A stretch of DNA of 64,000 nt, taken from Nonomuraea sp. NBC_00507. GTDB taxonomy: Bacteria > Actinomycetota > Actinomycetes > Streptosporangiales > Streptosporangiaceae. The DNA lies in NCBI RefSeq assembly GCF_036013525.1, contig NZ_CP107853.1, positions 2,294,001-2,358,000 of the forward strand. Direction: 5' to 3'. Of this stretch, positions 54,167 through 63,732 are shown in pieces. The notes beneath the pieces were generated by a model. That model did not search any database. It had not been told where the DNA came from and saw nothing but the letters and a program-made list of their open reading frames with translations. The position numbers and the translations under genes were made by a program. The first letter of the stretch is position 1. The number at the start of each line of letters is the position of its first letter.

Positions 54167-56230
54167 GTGGCGAACCTCATGGGAGGCCGGCGGCTGCTGC
54201 CGCTGCTATCCACCCCGCACAAAGGTGGCCGATCTGCGCTGACCTGTCAGTTCCGCTGCGGCAACGCGTGCGCGCACGAGGACGGCAACACCTCTGACAA
54301 CGCGTACTTCGGCGATGTGGTGAAGGAGGCGCTGTCGCGCCGCGGCGTTCTGCGCGCCGGCGCCCTGGGCGCTCTGGTGGCGGGCGTGGGCGTGGCCGGG
54401 GCGGCCCCGGCGCTCGCCGCCGACCCCGAGGCGGCCGCAACCGATCGCGGCTGGTTTGGGAGCGACCTGCGTTTCACCCCTGTGGCGCCGAACAAAGAAG
54501 ACGTGTTGACCGTCCCGGACGGCTACAGCTCCTCCGTCGTGGTGCGCTGGGGCGACCCGGTGCTGCCCGGCGCGCCGGCCTTCGACTTCGAGAAGCAGAC
54601 CGCCGAGGCCCAGAACAAGCAGTTCGGCTACAACTGCGACTTCGTGACGCTGTTCCCGATGGGCCGCGACCGCGCGCTGCTCTGGGTGAACCACGAGTAC
54701 AGCGACGAGACGCTGATGTTCCGCGGTTACACCGGCGGGGCTACCGCGACCGAGGAGCAGATCAAGATCGGGCTGGCCGCGCACGGCGGCTCGATCGTGG
54801 AGATCGCCCGCGAGGGCAGCGGTCAGTGGAAGCTGGTCACCAGCGGCCGTCGCCGCTACAACCGGCGCATCACCGCTCAGACCCCCATGAAGTTCAGCGG
54901 TCCGGCCGCCGGCAGCGACCTGCTCAAGACGGCCGCCGACCCCCAGGGCCTCAAGCCGATCGGCATGCTCAACAACTGCGCCGGCGGCACCACCCCGTGG
55001 GGCACGGTGCTGACCGCCGAGGAGAACTTCGACCAGTACTTCGTCAACGCCGACAAGGTGCCTGCGGAGCAGAAGCAGTACGCCACCCGCTACACGCTCA
55101 CCAACGGCACCCCGTCGGGCAACCGCAGGTTCGACCGGGTCGAGGAGCGCTTCGACCTGGCCAAGCACCCCCACGAGGCCAACAGGTTCGGCTGGATCGT
55201 GGAGATCGACCCGTTCGATCCCGACTCCACGCCGATCAAGCGCACCGCGCTCGGCCGCTTCAAGCACGAGGCCGCGACCACGTCGATCGCCAGGGACGGC
55301 CGCCTGGTCGCGTATATGGGTGACGACGCGCGCTTCGAGTACGTCTACAAGTTCGTCTCCAAGGACCGCTACATCCCCGGAAACGAGCGGCACAACCGGA
55401 CGCTGCTGGACGAGGGCACTCTCTACGTGGCCAAGTTCACCGGCGACAGCCCGGCGTCCGAGATCGACGGCACCGGCAAGCTGCCCGCCGACGGCCTGTT
55501 CGACGGCTCCGGCGAGTGGATCCCGCTGGTCTCGGGCAAGAAGTCGTTCGTGGACGGCATGACCGCCGAGCAGGTCCTGGTCTACACCCGCGTGGCCGCC
55601 GACAAGGTGGGCGCGACCAAGATGGACCGCCCGGAGGACGTCGAGCGCAACCCGGTCACCGGTGCCATCTACGTGGCGCTGACCAACAACAGCAACCGCA
55701 CCGCGGCCCAGGTGGACGAGGCCAACCCGCGTCCCTCCAACAAGCACGGCCACGTGCTGGAGATCGTCGAGCAGCACAACGACCAGGCCGCGACGAAGTT
55801 CGCCTGGTCGCTGCCGCTGGTCTGCGGAGACCCGAACGACGCCGCGACGTACTTCGCCGGCTTCGACAAGTCGAAGGTCTCGCCGATCTCGTGCCCGGAC
55901 AACCTGGCGTTCGACCGCGACGGCAACCTGTGGATCTCCACGGACGGCAACGCGCTCGAGGCCAACGACGGCCTGTTCGTGATGCCCGTCCGCGGCAAGG
56001 AGCGCGGCTACCTGCGCCAGTTCCTCACGGTCCCCGTCGGCGCCGAGACCTGCGGCCCGATGATCACCCAGGATCAGCGCAGCGTGTTCGTGGCCGTGCA
56101 GCACCCGGGCGAGACCGACGACGCCACCCCGGAGCAGCCGAGCAGCCACTGGCCCGACGGAGGCAGCAGCCAGCCGCGCCCCTCGGTCGCCGTGGTCTGG
56201 CACAGCAAGGGCAAGAAGATCGGCGCTTGA
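54167..56230 (+). CDS. PhoX-type alkaline phosphatase (DUF839)
   Basis: A 687-residue secreted protein from GTG 54167. After an unusual leader (LLPLLSTPHKGGRSALTCQF, typical of this family) comes a twin-arginine signal, SRRGVLRAGALGALVAGVGVAG. The mature beta-propeller carries LLWVNHEYSDETLMF, LNNCAGGTTPWGTVLTAEENF and NEKFDR-like elements binding Ca/Fe. It releases phosphate from organic phosphates outside the cell, exported folded by Tat. Confidence 0.85.
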   Translation: MANLMGGRRLLPLLSTPHKGGRSALTCQFRCGNACAHEDGNTSDNAYFGDVVKEALSRRGVLRAGALGALVAGVGVAGAAPALAADPEAAATDRGWFGSDLRFTPVAPNKEDVLTVPDGYSSSVVVRWGDPVLPGAPAFDFEKQTAEAQNKQFGYNCDFVTLFPMGRDRALLWVNHEYSDETLMFRGYTGGATATEEQIKIGLAAHGGSIVEIAREGSGQWKLVTSGRRRYNRRITAQTPMKFSGPAAGSDLLKTAADPQGLKPIGMLNNCAGGTTPWGTVLTAEENFDQYFVNADKVPAEQKQYATRYTLTNGTPSGNRRFDRVEERFDLAKHPHEANRFGWIVEIDPFDPDSTPIKRTALGRFKHEAATTSIARDGRLVAYMGDDARFEYVYKFVSKDRYIPGNERHNRTLLDEGTLYVAKFTGDSPASEIDGTGKLPADGLFDGSGEWIPLVSGKKSFVDGMTAEQVLVYTRVAADKVGATKMDRPEDVERNPVTGAIYVALTNNSNRTAAQVDEANPRPSNKHGHVLEIVEQHNDQAATKFAWSLPLVCGDPNDAATYFAGFDKSKVSPISCPDNLAFDRDGNLWISTDGNALEANDGLFVMPVRGKERGYLRQFLTVPVGAETCGPMITQDQRSVFVAVQHPGETDDATPEQPSSHWPDGGSSQPRPSVAVVWHSKGKKIGA

Positions 56231-56265
56231 CCTCAACTTAACTTGAGGAAGTAGCGTTCCATGCC

Positions 56266-58146
56266 ATGAGCATGGAAATGACCGCTTGGCACCAGCTGTA
56301 TTCGATGAACAACCGGCCGGAGCGTCGCCCCCTGTCCAGGGCGACGCTTCGGCGCATCGGCGGCTTCGCCCGCCCGCACCGCCGGAGACTGGCGCTGTTC
56401 ATGGTGCTCAGCGTGGTGATGGCAGGTCTGGCGGTGGCTTCTCCGCTGCTCGCCGGCCGCGTGGTTGACGCGATCTTCAAGGCGGAGCCGCTGGACGTGG
56501 TCGTCGTGGTGGCCCTGGCGATCGCGGGCCTGGCCGTCGCCGAGGCGGCGCTCGGGCTGATCAACAGGTGGTTGTCCGCGGGACTCGGCGAGAGTCTGAT
56601 CCTGGACCTGCGTACGGCCGTCTTCGACCACGTGCAGCGCATGCCGATCGCGTTCTTCACCAGGACCCGCACCGGCGCGCTGGTGAGCCGGCTCAACAAC
56701 GACGTGATCGGGGCGCAGCGGGCGTTCACCGACACCCTGTCCGGCGTGGTCGGCAACCTCGTGACGCTCGCGTTGACGCTCACGGCGATGATCAGCATCT
56801 CCTGGCAGATCACCCTGCTCGCGCTGCTGCTCCTGCCGATCTTCGTGCTGCCTGCCCGGCGGATGGGCACCAGGATCGCCCGGCTGCGCCGGGAGGCCGC
56901 CGACCACAACGCGGCCATGGGCACCCAGATGACCGAGCGGTTCTCCGCGCCGGGCGCGACGCTGGTGAAGTTGTTCGGCCGGCCCGCGCACGAGTCGGCC
57001 GAGTTCGCGAGCCGGGCCAGGCGGGTGCGGGACATCGGCGTGCGCTCCGCCATGACCCAGTCGGCCTTCGTCACCGCGCTGACCCTGGTCTCGGCGCTGG
57101 CCCTGGCCCTGGTGTACGGGCTCGGCGGCTTCTATGCCCTGCGCGCCCAGCTGGCGCCGGGCGCGCTCGTGGCGATGGCCATGCTGCTCACCCGCCTGTA
57201 CGCCCCGCTGACCGCGCTGGCCAGCGCCCGCGTGGACATCATGAGCGCGGTCGTCAGCTTCGAGCGGGTCTTCGAGGTGCTCGACCTGAAGCCCCTCATC
57301 CAGGAGAAGCCGGACGCCGGGCAGGTGCCTGACGGGCCGGTCGCGGTCGAGTTCGAGGACGTGCGGTTCGCGTACCCGTCGGCCGACAAGGTCTCGCTCG
57401 CCTCGCTGGAGGAGGTGGCCGCGCTCGACACGCGTGGCGGCGTCGAGGTGCTGCACGGCGTCTCGTTCCGGGCCGAGCCCGGCCAGATGGTGGCGCTGGT
57501 CGGCTCGTCGGGCGCGGGCAAGTCCACGATCGCCCAGCTCCTGCCCCGGCTGTACGACGTCGACTCAGGCGCGGTCCGGCTCGGCGGCGTGGACGTGCGC
57601 GACCTGACCTTCGACGCCATCCGCGACACGCTCGGCATGGTCACCCAGGACGGTCACCTGTTCCACGAAACGATCCGGGCCAACCTGCTGCTGGCCCGTC
57701 CGGAGGCGACCGAGGACGAGATCTGGGACGCACTCACCAGGGCCAGGCTGGCGACCCTGATCGAGTCGTTGCCCGACGGGCTCGACACCGTGGTCGGCGA
57801 GCGCGGTTACCGCCTGTCGGGCGGCGAGCGCCAGCGACTCACGATCGCCCGGCTGCTGCTGGCCAGGCCCAAGGTGGTCATCCTGGACGAGGCCACGGCG
57901 GCGCTCGACTCGACCTCGGAGGCGGCCGTGCAGGCGGCGCTCGGCGAGGCGCTCGCGGGCCGGACCGCCGTGGTGATCGCGCACCGGCTCTCCACGATCC
58001 GCGCCGCCGATCTCATCCTGGTGATCGAGGACGGCCGCGTGGTGGAGCGCGGCACACACGCCGAGCTGCTCGCCGCCGGCGGCCGCTACGAGGAGCTTTA
58101 CCGCACTCAGTTCGAGGACCCGACGGTGACGGAGGCCGCCGCCTGA
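56266..58146 (+). CDS. ABC exporter, fused permease-ATPase
   Basis: A 626-residue half-transporter. Six membrane helices (about 40-330) precede an ATPase domain with GSSGAGKST, the signature LSGGERQR, LDEATAALD (Walker B) and AHRLST. An insertion (SLASLEEVAALDTRGGVEV) precedes Walker A. Substrate unknown; lipid/drug type. Its 3' end overlaps the convergent DHA2 gene by 40 bp. Confidence 0.88.
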   Translation: MSMEMTAWHQLYSMNNRPERRPLSRATLRRIGGFARPHRRRLALFMVLSVVMAGLAVASPLLAGRVVDAIFKAEPLDVVVVVALAIAGLAVAEAALGLINRWLSAGLGESLILDLRTAVFDHVQRMPIAFFTRTRTGALVSRLNNDVIGAQRAFTDTLSGVVGNLVTLALTLTAMISISWQITLLALLLLPIFVLPARRMGTRIARLRREAADHNAAMGTQMTERFSAPGATLVKLFGRPAHESAEFASRARRVRDIGVRSAMTQSAFVTALTLVSALALALVYGLGGFYALRAQLAPGALVAMAMLLTRLYAPLTALASARVDIMSAVVSFERVFEVLDLKPLIQEKPDAGQVPDGPVAVEFEDVRFAYPSADKVSLASLEEVAALDTRGGVEVLHGVSFRAEPGQMVALVGSSGAGKSTIAQLLPRLYDVDSGAVRLGGVDVRDLTFDAIRDTLGMVTQDGHLFHETIRANLLLARPEATEDEIWDALTRARLATLIESLPDGLDTVVGERGYRLSGGERQRLTIARLLLARPKVVILDEATAALDSTSEAAVQAALGEALAGRTAVVIAHRLSTIRAADLILVIEDGRVVERGTHAELLAAGGRYEELYRTQFEDPTVTEAAA

Positions 58147-59522
58147 GGCTCTTCCCTTCGGCTGCGGAGCGCGTAGAGCGCGACCGGGATCGCCGCCAGC
58201 ACCACCACCGCCGCGACCACCAGCGTGAACTGGTAAGCGTCAAGGAAGGCGGCGAGCGGCGCCCGGTCGCTCGCGCTCTGCCTGGAGGTCAGGATCGCCC
58301 CCAGCACGGTGATGCCGAGCAGTCCGAACACCTCGCGTGAGACGTTCAGCATGCCCGAGGCGACGCCGGAGCGGTCCTTGGGCATCCCGCTGAGGATGGC
58401 GGCGGTCAGCGGCACCAGGAGGCCGCCGCCGAGCCCGTACAGGAGGAACCAGGGTGCCACGTCGGCGTAGTCGGCGTCGGCGCCGACTCCGGAGAGCAGG
58501 TAGATGGCCGCGCCCATGAGCGCCATCCCGAGCGCCACCGTCGGGCCGATGCCGAGCCGCGCGCTCACCCGCTGGGACAGGATCGCCATCACGGCCATGA
58601 CCAGGGCCATCGGCACGAACGACGCGCCCGCCTCAGTCGGGGAGAAGCCGAGCACGTTCTGCAGCCAGAGCGCGCTGAAGAAGTAGATCCCGAACACCCC
58701 GAACGACCAGATCCCGCTGGTGAGCAGCCCACCGGTGAACGTCGGGGACCTGAACAGCGACATCACGATCATCGGCTCCGCGGCCCGCGCCTCGGCCAGC
58801 ACGAACGCGACCGCCGCGGCCGCGAACACGCCGAGCGTGGCCAGGATCTCCGGAGAGGTCCAGCCGGCCCGTTCGCCCTCGATGAGCGCGTACGTCAGCG
58901 CGAACAGCGCCAGCGCCGACGTGACCAGCCCCGGCAGGTCGAGGCTGTGACGCACCCGCCGGAGCTCGGTGAACGCGGGCCGGAGCGCCCACAGCGCGAT
59001 CCCGAACGTCACCAGCCCGATCGGCACGTTGATCAGATAGATCCAGCCCCAGTGCAGGTTCTCAGTGATGAAGCCGCCCGTCACCGGGCCGAGCGCCATG
59101 GACAGCGCCCCCGAGGCGCTCCAGATGCCCACGGCCCGGCCGCGCTCGCCGGGATCGGGGAAGATCTGCCCGATCAGCGCCAGCGCGGTCGGCGTGAGCA
59201 GCGCCGCCCCCATCCCCTGCACGGCCCGCGCCGCGATGAGCACGCCTCCGCTGGTGGCGAACCCGGCCGCCAGTGAGGCCACCGTGAAGATCGCGAGCCC
59301 GCTGAGGAACACCCTTCGGGCCCCGAACACGTCCGCGAGCCGCCCACCGGCCAGCATGAGGCCCGCGAAGACCAGGATGTACGAGCTCACGATCCACTCC
59401 AGCCCCGAGATCGTGAGCCCGAGCTCCCGCTGGATGGTGGGCAAGGCGACGTTGCCCACGTTGTTGTCGAGATAGGTCATGAAGGTGCCCAAGGTCACCG
59501 CGACCAGCGCCCACCAGCGCAT
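58107..59522 (-). CDS. DHA2-family MFS exporter
   Basis: A 471-residue protein with about 14 hydrophobic segments. WALVAVTLGTFMTYLDNNVGNVALPTIQRELG, motif GGRLADVFGARRVFLSG and AVQGMGAALLTPTALALI are diagnostic for drug:H+ antiporters. It is divergent from a TetR gene with repeated operator boxes, so it is a likely inducible drug pump. Confidence 0.88.
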   Translation of the reverse strand: MRWWALVAVTLGTFMTYLDNNVGNVALPTIQRELGLTISGLEWIVSSYILVFAGLMLAGGRLADVFGARRVFLSGLAIFTVASLAAGFATSGGVLIAARAVQGMGAALLTPTALALIGQIFPDPGERGRAVGIWSASGALSMALGPVTGGFITENLHWGWIYLINVPIGLVTFGIALWALRPAFTELRRVRHSLDLPGLVTSALALFALTYALIEGERAGWTSPEILATLGVFAAAAVAFVLAEARAAEPMIVMSLFRSPTFTGGLLTSGIWSFGVFGIYFFSALWLQNVLGFSPTEAGASFVPMALVMAVMAILSQRVSARLGIGPTVALGMALMGAAIYLLSGVGADADYADVAPWFLLYGLGGGLLVPLTAAILSGMPKDRSGVASGMLNVSREVFGLLGITVLGAILTSRQSASDRAPLAAFLDAYQFTLVVAAVVVLAAIPVALYALRSRREEPQAAASVTVGSSN

Positions 59523-59534
59523 GACAAATGCCTC

Positions 59535-59586
59535 CTATACGCTGTACTTGTACGGCGTATAGTTGAACTTGTACGGCGTATAGTTG
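59535..59586. promoter_or_regulatory. TetR operator repeats upstream of DHA2 exporter
   Basis: CTATACGCTGTACT (59535-59548) is mirrored with two mismatches by TGTACGGCGTATAG (59549-59562). The arm ACTTGTACGGC-GTATAGTTG occurs at 59546-59565 and again at 59567-59586, exactly 21 bp apart, ending ten bases before the regulator ATG. Two adjacent repressor dimers could sit here. Confidence 0.7.
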
Positions 59587-59595
59587 TCAACCGTG

Positions 59596-60234
59596 ATGGG
59601 AAAACTGACCGCGCAGGCGATCGCGGAGCACGCCCTGGAGGTCGGCGACGCCGAGGGACTCGACGCCGTGACGATCAGGCGTCTGGCCACGGACCTGGGC
59701 GTGACGCCGATGGCCCTCTACTGGCACTACAAGAACAAGGAGCAGCTGCTCGTCGGCATGGCCGACCACCTGATCGCCGGCTTCGCGCCCAAGCCGGCCG
59801 ACGAGCGCCCGTGGCAGGAGCAGTTGCGTGACCTCATGGTGGGCCTGGTCGGGACGCTGCGCGTGCACCCGTGCGCCAAGCACGTCTTCGAGCAGGTCGA
59901 CGTGATCGCGGTGCCGAACTTCCTGGCCGTCTGGGACCAGGCGCTCCGGCTGGCCCGCACGGCGGGTTTCAGCGTGGAGGAGAGCTGCCTGATCAGCAAA
60001 TACCTGCTGCAGAGCGCCATCGCCATCGCCGACGCCCCCGTGCACGTCCGGCCCGGTGAGGAGTACATCGTCCGCGCCAAGCGGGCCGGCCTGCAGTCCT
60101 TGCCCCTCGAGAAGTACCCGTACCTGGTGGAGATGGCCGGCCCGCTGATCGACGGAATGGACGCGATGCTGTACGACACGTTCGGCGTCGACCTCGTCCT
60201 CAGCGGCATCGAGACGCTGGCGGCCAGGCGCTAG
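59596..60234 (+). CDS. TetR-family regulator of the DHA2 exporter
   Basis: A 212-residue repressor from ATG 59596 (GTG 59593 possible). The HTH VTIRRLATDLGVTPMALYWHYKNKEQLLVGM is followed by a TetR_C-type ligand domain. It probably represses itself and the divergent exporter through the 21-bp repeats. The MTHFR-like gene follows after only ten bases, so it may be in the same transcript. Confidence 0.87.
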   Translation: MGKLTAQAIAEHALEVGDAEGLDAVTIRRLATDLGVTPMALYWHYKNKEQLLVGMADHLIAGFAPKPADERPWQEQLRDLMVGLVGTLRVHPCAKHVFEQVDVIAVPNFLAVWDQALRLARTAGFSVEESCLISKYLLQSAIAIADAPVHVRPGEEYIVRAKRAGLQSLPLEKYPYLVEMAGPLIDGMDAMLYDTFGVDLVLSGIETLAARR

Positions 60235-60244
60235 AGTCCTGATC

Positions 60245-60994
60245 GTGACCTTTGAGCTGATCTGTGAGATCGAACCGCCGACCAAGCCGGATCTGAAGCG
60301 CGTCAGGCACCAGATCGGCACGCTCAGCACGATCGCCCACTCGTTCCTCATCCCGGACAACCACATCGGGCGCGCCACCGTCTCGAGCGTCGCTGTGGCC
60401 CACGAGGTCGAGGCGATGGGCGGGCGCGGCATCGCCTGCCTCAACTCCCGCGACCGCAACCTGCTCGGCTTCCGCCGCGACCTGCTGACGGCGGCGGCGT
60501 ACGGGGTGGATCAGTTTCTCTTCGTCTACGGTGACAAGCCGACGAGTGGCAACCGGACCAGCGACCTGACAGTCCGCTCCATGATCGAGGAAGCCAGGGA
60601 ATTCTCGCCGGGGTTCCGGCTCGGGGCGGCCGCCGCGCTGCGCCCGATCCCGGCGTGGAAGCGTACGGCCGACTTCCTGTTCTCCCAGGTCAGCTTCTCG
60701 CTTGAGGCGCAGTTGCGCTGGCGCGAAGCCCAGCCGGTGGACGTGCCGGTCTACGCCGGCGTCATGGTCCTGGCCAGTGAACGCCACGCCCACACCCTCG
60801 CCGCGGCGATCCCGGACATCGCCATCCCCGACGACCTGGTCGCACGCGTGGCCGCGGACCGCATGGCGGGGGTGGGGGCCGCCTGCGAGCAGGTGCTCGC
60901 GCTGCGCGACTCCGGTGCCTTCGCCGGTGTCCACCTCGTCCCGGTCGCCCGCTACCGCGACGTGGAGTCCAGGCTGGCCGCCGCCCTCAAATGA
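60245..60994 (+). CDS. Methylenetetrahydrofolate reductase-like protein
   Basis: A 249-residue protein, shorter than typical MetF (about 290). FELICEIEPPTKPDLKRV, GIACLNSRDRNLLGFRRDLL and DFLFSQVSFSLE follow the MTHFR barrel. An FAD-linked role in folate metabolism is plausible; loss of the N-terminal strand and some active-site residues leaves activity uncertain. Its 3' end overlaps the mazF stop by 8 bp. Confidence 0.7.
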   Translation: MTFELICEIEPPTKPDLKRVRHQIGTLSTIAHSFLIPDNHIGRATVSSVAVAHEVEAMGGRGIACLNSRDRNLLGFRRDLLTAAAYGVDQFLFVYGDKPTSGNRTSDLTVRSMIEEAREFSPGFRLGAAAALRPIPAWKRTADFLFSQVSFSLEAQLRWREAQPVDVPVYAGVMVLASERHAHTLAAAIPDIAIPDDLVARVAADRMAGVGAACEQVLALRDSGAFAGVHLVPVARYRDVESRLAAALK

Positions 60995-61307
60995 GGCCGA
61001 GCTTCAGCATCAGGGCTCGGTCGAGATCTGCGATCTCGTGGGCTTCGAGCGCGCACTTGAAATCGCCGAGCCTCGATGGTGACACGGAGTAGATCTGATC
61101 CGTGAGCACGCGTGACTTCGCCCCGTTGAACTCGATCTCGGGCCGGTAGACCGCAGGCCCGGCGCTCGTGGATGTCATTGCTATCGTGATGGTGCTGGTG
61201 GAGAAGCTATCCGATTGAATGATCACCGCATAGCGGCGTCCCTGTTGCTCGTGGTCGCGAGTCCCTGGAAGCGCTTTGATCTCGTAGATCGCGCCTCGGA
61301 ATATCAC
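60987..61307 (-). CDS. mazF: MazF-family mRNA interferase toxin
   Basis: A 106-residue toxin. IFRGAIYEIKALPG, GRRYAVIIQSDSF and TITIAMTSTSAG with LTDQIYSVSPSRLG are the PemK/MazF beta-barrel. It cleaves mRNA. The upstream antitoxin overlaps by 4 bp. Confidence 0.85.
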   Translation of the reverse strand: MIFRGAIYEIKALPGTRDHEQQGRRYAVIIQSDSFSTSTITIAMTSTSAGPAVYRPEIEFNGAKSRVLTDQIYSVSPSRLGDFKCALEAHEIADLDRALMLKLGLI

Positions 61308-61528
61308 TCCGCTACGCCCATGAAGCGCTGGATGGCCAGCATCTCGGCCTGATCGTCAGGATCATTCCGCAACCGATCCGCGTCCGCGGCGGCCTGCTCT
61401 AGCAGCATCTCCTTGTATGTGCGAAGGATGGCGTAGCGAACAGCCTCGGACCGACTTCGCGTCTCTCCCGCAAGTGCGCGCAGAGCCGTTTCCATGGCCT
61501 CATCGGTGCGTACGTTGAGAGTGCCCAT
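61304..61528 (-). CDS. MazF-neutralising RHH antitoxin
   Basis: A 74-residue protein from ATG 61528. GTLNVRTDEAMETALRALAG, then ETRSRSEAVRYAIL is a ribbon-helix-helix DNA-binding start; the acidic tail DADRLRNDPDDQAEMLAIQRF binds the toxin. Together with the operator at 61536 it should autoregulate the pair. Confidence 0.82.
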   Translation of the reverse strand: MGTLNVRTDEAMETALRALAGETRSRSEAVRYAILRTYKEMLLEQAAADADRLRNDPDDQAEMLAIQRFMGVAE

Positions 61529-61535
61529 GCAAAGA

Positions 61536-61558
61536 GTGTAACACGTTTTGTAATACAC
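61536..61558. promoter_or_regulatory. Candidate MazEF operator
   Basis: GTGTAACACG and GTAATACAC form an imperfect inverted repeat ending eight bases upstream of the antitoxin ATG. It overlaps the stop codon of the upstream DHA2 exporter. Confidence 0.5.
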
Positions 61559-63000
61559 TAGCGGTGGCGAGGCCGGGCCAGGGCGGCCATCAGCGCGCCT
61601 GCCAGGGCGACCGTGAACAACACCGCGTACGCGTGCTGAAACCCCTCCATCAGCTGCCCCACCGCCACCGGCGACAGCTCCGACAGCGTGCCCGCGTACA
61701 CCTGAGCCCGCAGGTCAGGCCCCACGCTGCTGGTCAGGACGCTGAGCGACAGGCCCACGCTGAGTACGATCCCGATGTTCATGACCATGACGCGGAAGCC
61801 GTTCACCACGCCCAGGCTGTCCTGCGGCAGCGCCCTCATCACCTGAGTCGTGTTGCCGGTGAGGAACGTCCCGCTGCCGCACCCGGCCACGAACAAGCCG
61901 ATCCCGATCACCCAGTACGGCGTGCGCGGGTCCGCCGTGAGCATCAGCGTGCCGAGCCCCGCGGCGCTCAGCGCCGCCCCGCCGATGGACAGCGCGTACG
62001 GCGACACCTTCCTGCCCAGCATCCCCACGATGGGCGAGGCCAGCCCGATGCCCACGGGCACCGGCAACACGCTCAGCCCCGCCTCGAAGGCGTCCAGCCC
62101 TCTCGCCGCCTGGAAGTACAGCGCCACCACCAGGATCAGCGCCGAGCGTGCCAGCGCGTTGCAGAAGGAGGCCAGGTTCGCGTACGCCAGCAGCCGCCCC
62201 CCGAACAACCGCAGATCCAGCACCGGATTGGTGGATCGCCGCTCGGCCAGCACGATCAGCGGCAGCAGCAGCGCGAACACCGCCGCCCCGGTCAGCACCA
62301 CAGGGCTGCCCACCCCGCCCGAGCCCGCCTCCGACAGCGCCAGCAGCAGCGCCGACAGCGCCGCGAACACCAGCACGTTGCCCAGCGCGTCCACCGGCTG
62401 CCGCGGCCGCCTGGGCATCTTGCGTAAGATCGCCGCGCCCCAGCCGAGCGCGATCAGCCCGGCCGGCACGTTCACCCAGAAGATCCACTGCCAGCCCGCG
62501 GTCTCCGCGATCAGCCCGCCGAGCGTGGGCCCGGCCAGCTGCGCCACCGACAACGTGCCAATGTAGACGCCCATCCCCTGGCTGAGCCGCTCCGGCGGAA
62601 AGGCGTCGGTGATGATCACGGTGCCGTTCGCGAGGATCATTGCCGCGCCGATCGCCTGCAGCACCCGCATCGCGACCAGGAACCAGACGTCCGGCGAGAG
62701 CCCGGCCAGCAGCGAGGCCACGGTGAACAGCGCGAACCCGCCCAGATACACCTCGCGCCGGCCCAGCAGGTCGGCCACCCGGCCGAAGAACACCAGGCTG
62801 GCCGTGTTGACCAGCAGGAACGCCAGGAGGATCCACCCGGACTCCAGCGCGCTGGCGTGGAAGTGCCGCACCACTGTGGGCAACGCGACGTTGAGCGTGC
62901 TGCCGGCGATGCCGATGAGGATCAGCCCCAGGCTGGTGACCGAGCACACCCGCCAGGCGTAACGAAGGCGGCTGTCTTCTTCGGGGGTGACGGCGACCAT
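61558..63000 (-). CDS. DHA2-family MFS exporter
   Basis: A 480-residue protein from ATG 63000 with 14 predicted helices; the opening TLNVALPTVVRHFHASALESGWILLAFLLV, the DLLGRREVYLGG motif A and the loop GTVIITDAFPPERLSQGMGVYIG are diagnostic. A second drug-efflux pump near the other at 58-59.5 kb. It lies 36 bp downstream of the Crp/Fnr gene on the same strand and may be under its control. Confidence 0.87.
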   Translation of the reverse strand: MVAVTPEEDSRLRYAWRVCSVTSLGLILIGIAGSTLNVALPTVVRHFHASALESGWILLAFLLVNTASLVFFGRVADLLGRREVYLGGFALFTVASLLAGLSPDVWFLVAMRVLQAIGAAMILANGTVIITDAFPPERLSQGMGVYIGTLSVAQLAGPTLGGLIAETAGWQWIFWVNVPAGLIALGWGAAILRKMPRRPRQPVDALGNVLVFAALSALLLALSEAGSGGVGSPVVLTGAAVFALLLPLIVLAERRSTNPVLDLRLFGGRLLAYANLASFCNALARSALILVVALYFQAARGLDAFEAGLSVLPVPVGIGLASPIVGMLGRKVSPYALSIGGAALSAAGLGTLMLTADPRTPYWVIGIGLFVAGCGSGTFLTGNTTQVMRALPQDSLGVVNGFRVMVMNIGIVLSVGLSLSVLTSSVGPDLRAQVYAGTLSELSPVAVGQLMEGFQHAYAVLFTVALAGALMAALARPRHR

Positions 63001-63036
63001 GGCCTCCACTATGACGTACGACGTACGTCCGCCGGG

Positions 63037-63699
63037 TTACCGGGCGCGCTTGCGTAGCCCGTCGAGGTCGTGGATCACCACGCGCCGCCGGCCGGTCTCG
63101 ATCAGGCCGCGGTCGCGCAGGGTGCGCAGCGCCTTGCTGACGGCCTCTCGTGACGCGCCCGTCCATCCCGCCAGCTCGTCCTGCGACAGCGGCAGCGCGA
63201 CGCGTAGACCGCTGTTGGTCTTCTCGCCGTAGCGTTCGGCGAGCTCGATCAGCCGGGTCGCCACCCGCCCCGTGGTGTCGAACGCGCCGTATTCGATCCG
63301 CTTGCGGTCCGAGTCCCGCAGCCGCCCGGTGACGAGCTGCATGAGCAGCACCGCGATCCGCCCGTGAGCCTCCAGGAACGCCGGGAAGTCGCGCACCACG
63401 ATGCCGGTGATCGGCTCCAGCGCGGTCACCGTGGCCGAGCGCGGGGAGCCGTCGATGGCGGACATGTCGCCGAGCAGCCCGCCGGGGCCGCGTACGGCGA
63501 GGACGACCTCGGTCCCGCTGCTCGTGTGCGAGGAGACCTTCACCCGGCCTTCGAGCAGCACGAGCACCCAGTCGGACGTGTCGCCCTCGCTCATCACCGC
63601 CGTGCCGCGGTCCCAGCGCCGGATGCGACCGGCCGCGCGGAAGGCTTGTGCTTCCTCGTCGGTCAGCATGGACAGGAACTCACCGGGCTCTGGATTCAT
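63037..63699 (-). CDS. Crp/Fnr-family regulator
   Basis: A 220-residue regulator. cNMP-binding barrel with GPGGLLGDMSAIDGSPRSATVTALE; C-terminal winged helix LSQDELAGWTGASREAVSKALRTLRDRGLIE. The cAMP contact arginine (PRSATV) is conserved, so it may bind cAMP. A nucleotide cyclase lies immediately upstream on the same strand. Confidence 0.88.
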   Translation of the reverse strand: MNPEPGEFLSMLTDEEAQAFRAAGRIRRWDRGTAVMSEGDTSDWVLVLLEGRVKVSSHTSSGTEVVLAVRGPGGLLGDMSAIDGSPRSATVTALEPITGIVVRDFPAFLEAHGRIAVLLMQLVTGRLRDSDRKRIEYGAFDTTGRVATRLIELAERYGEKTNSGLRVALPLSQDELAGWTGASREAVSKALRTLRDRGLIETGRRRVVIHDLDGLRKRAR

Positions 63700-63732
63700 G
63701 CGCCCGATTATGTCGATATGTGGTCCGCTGTT

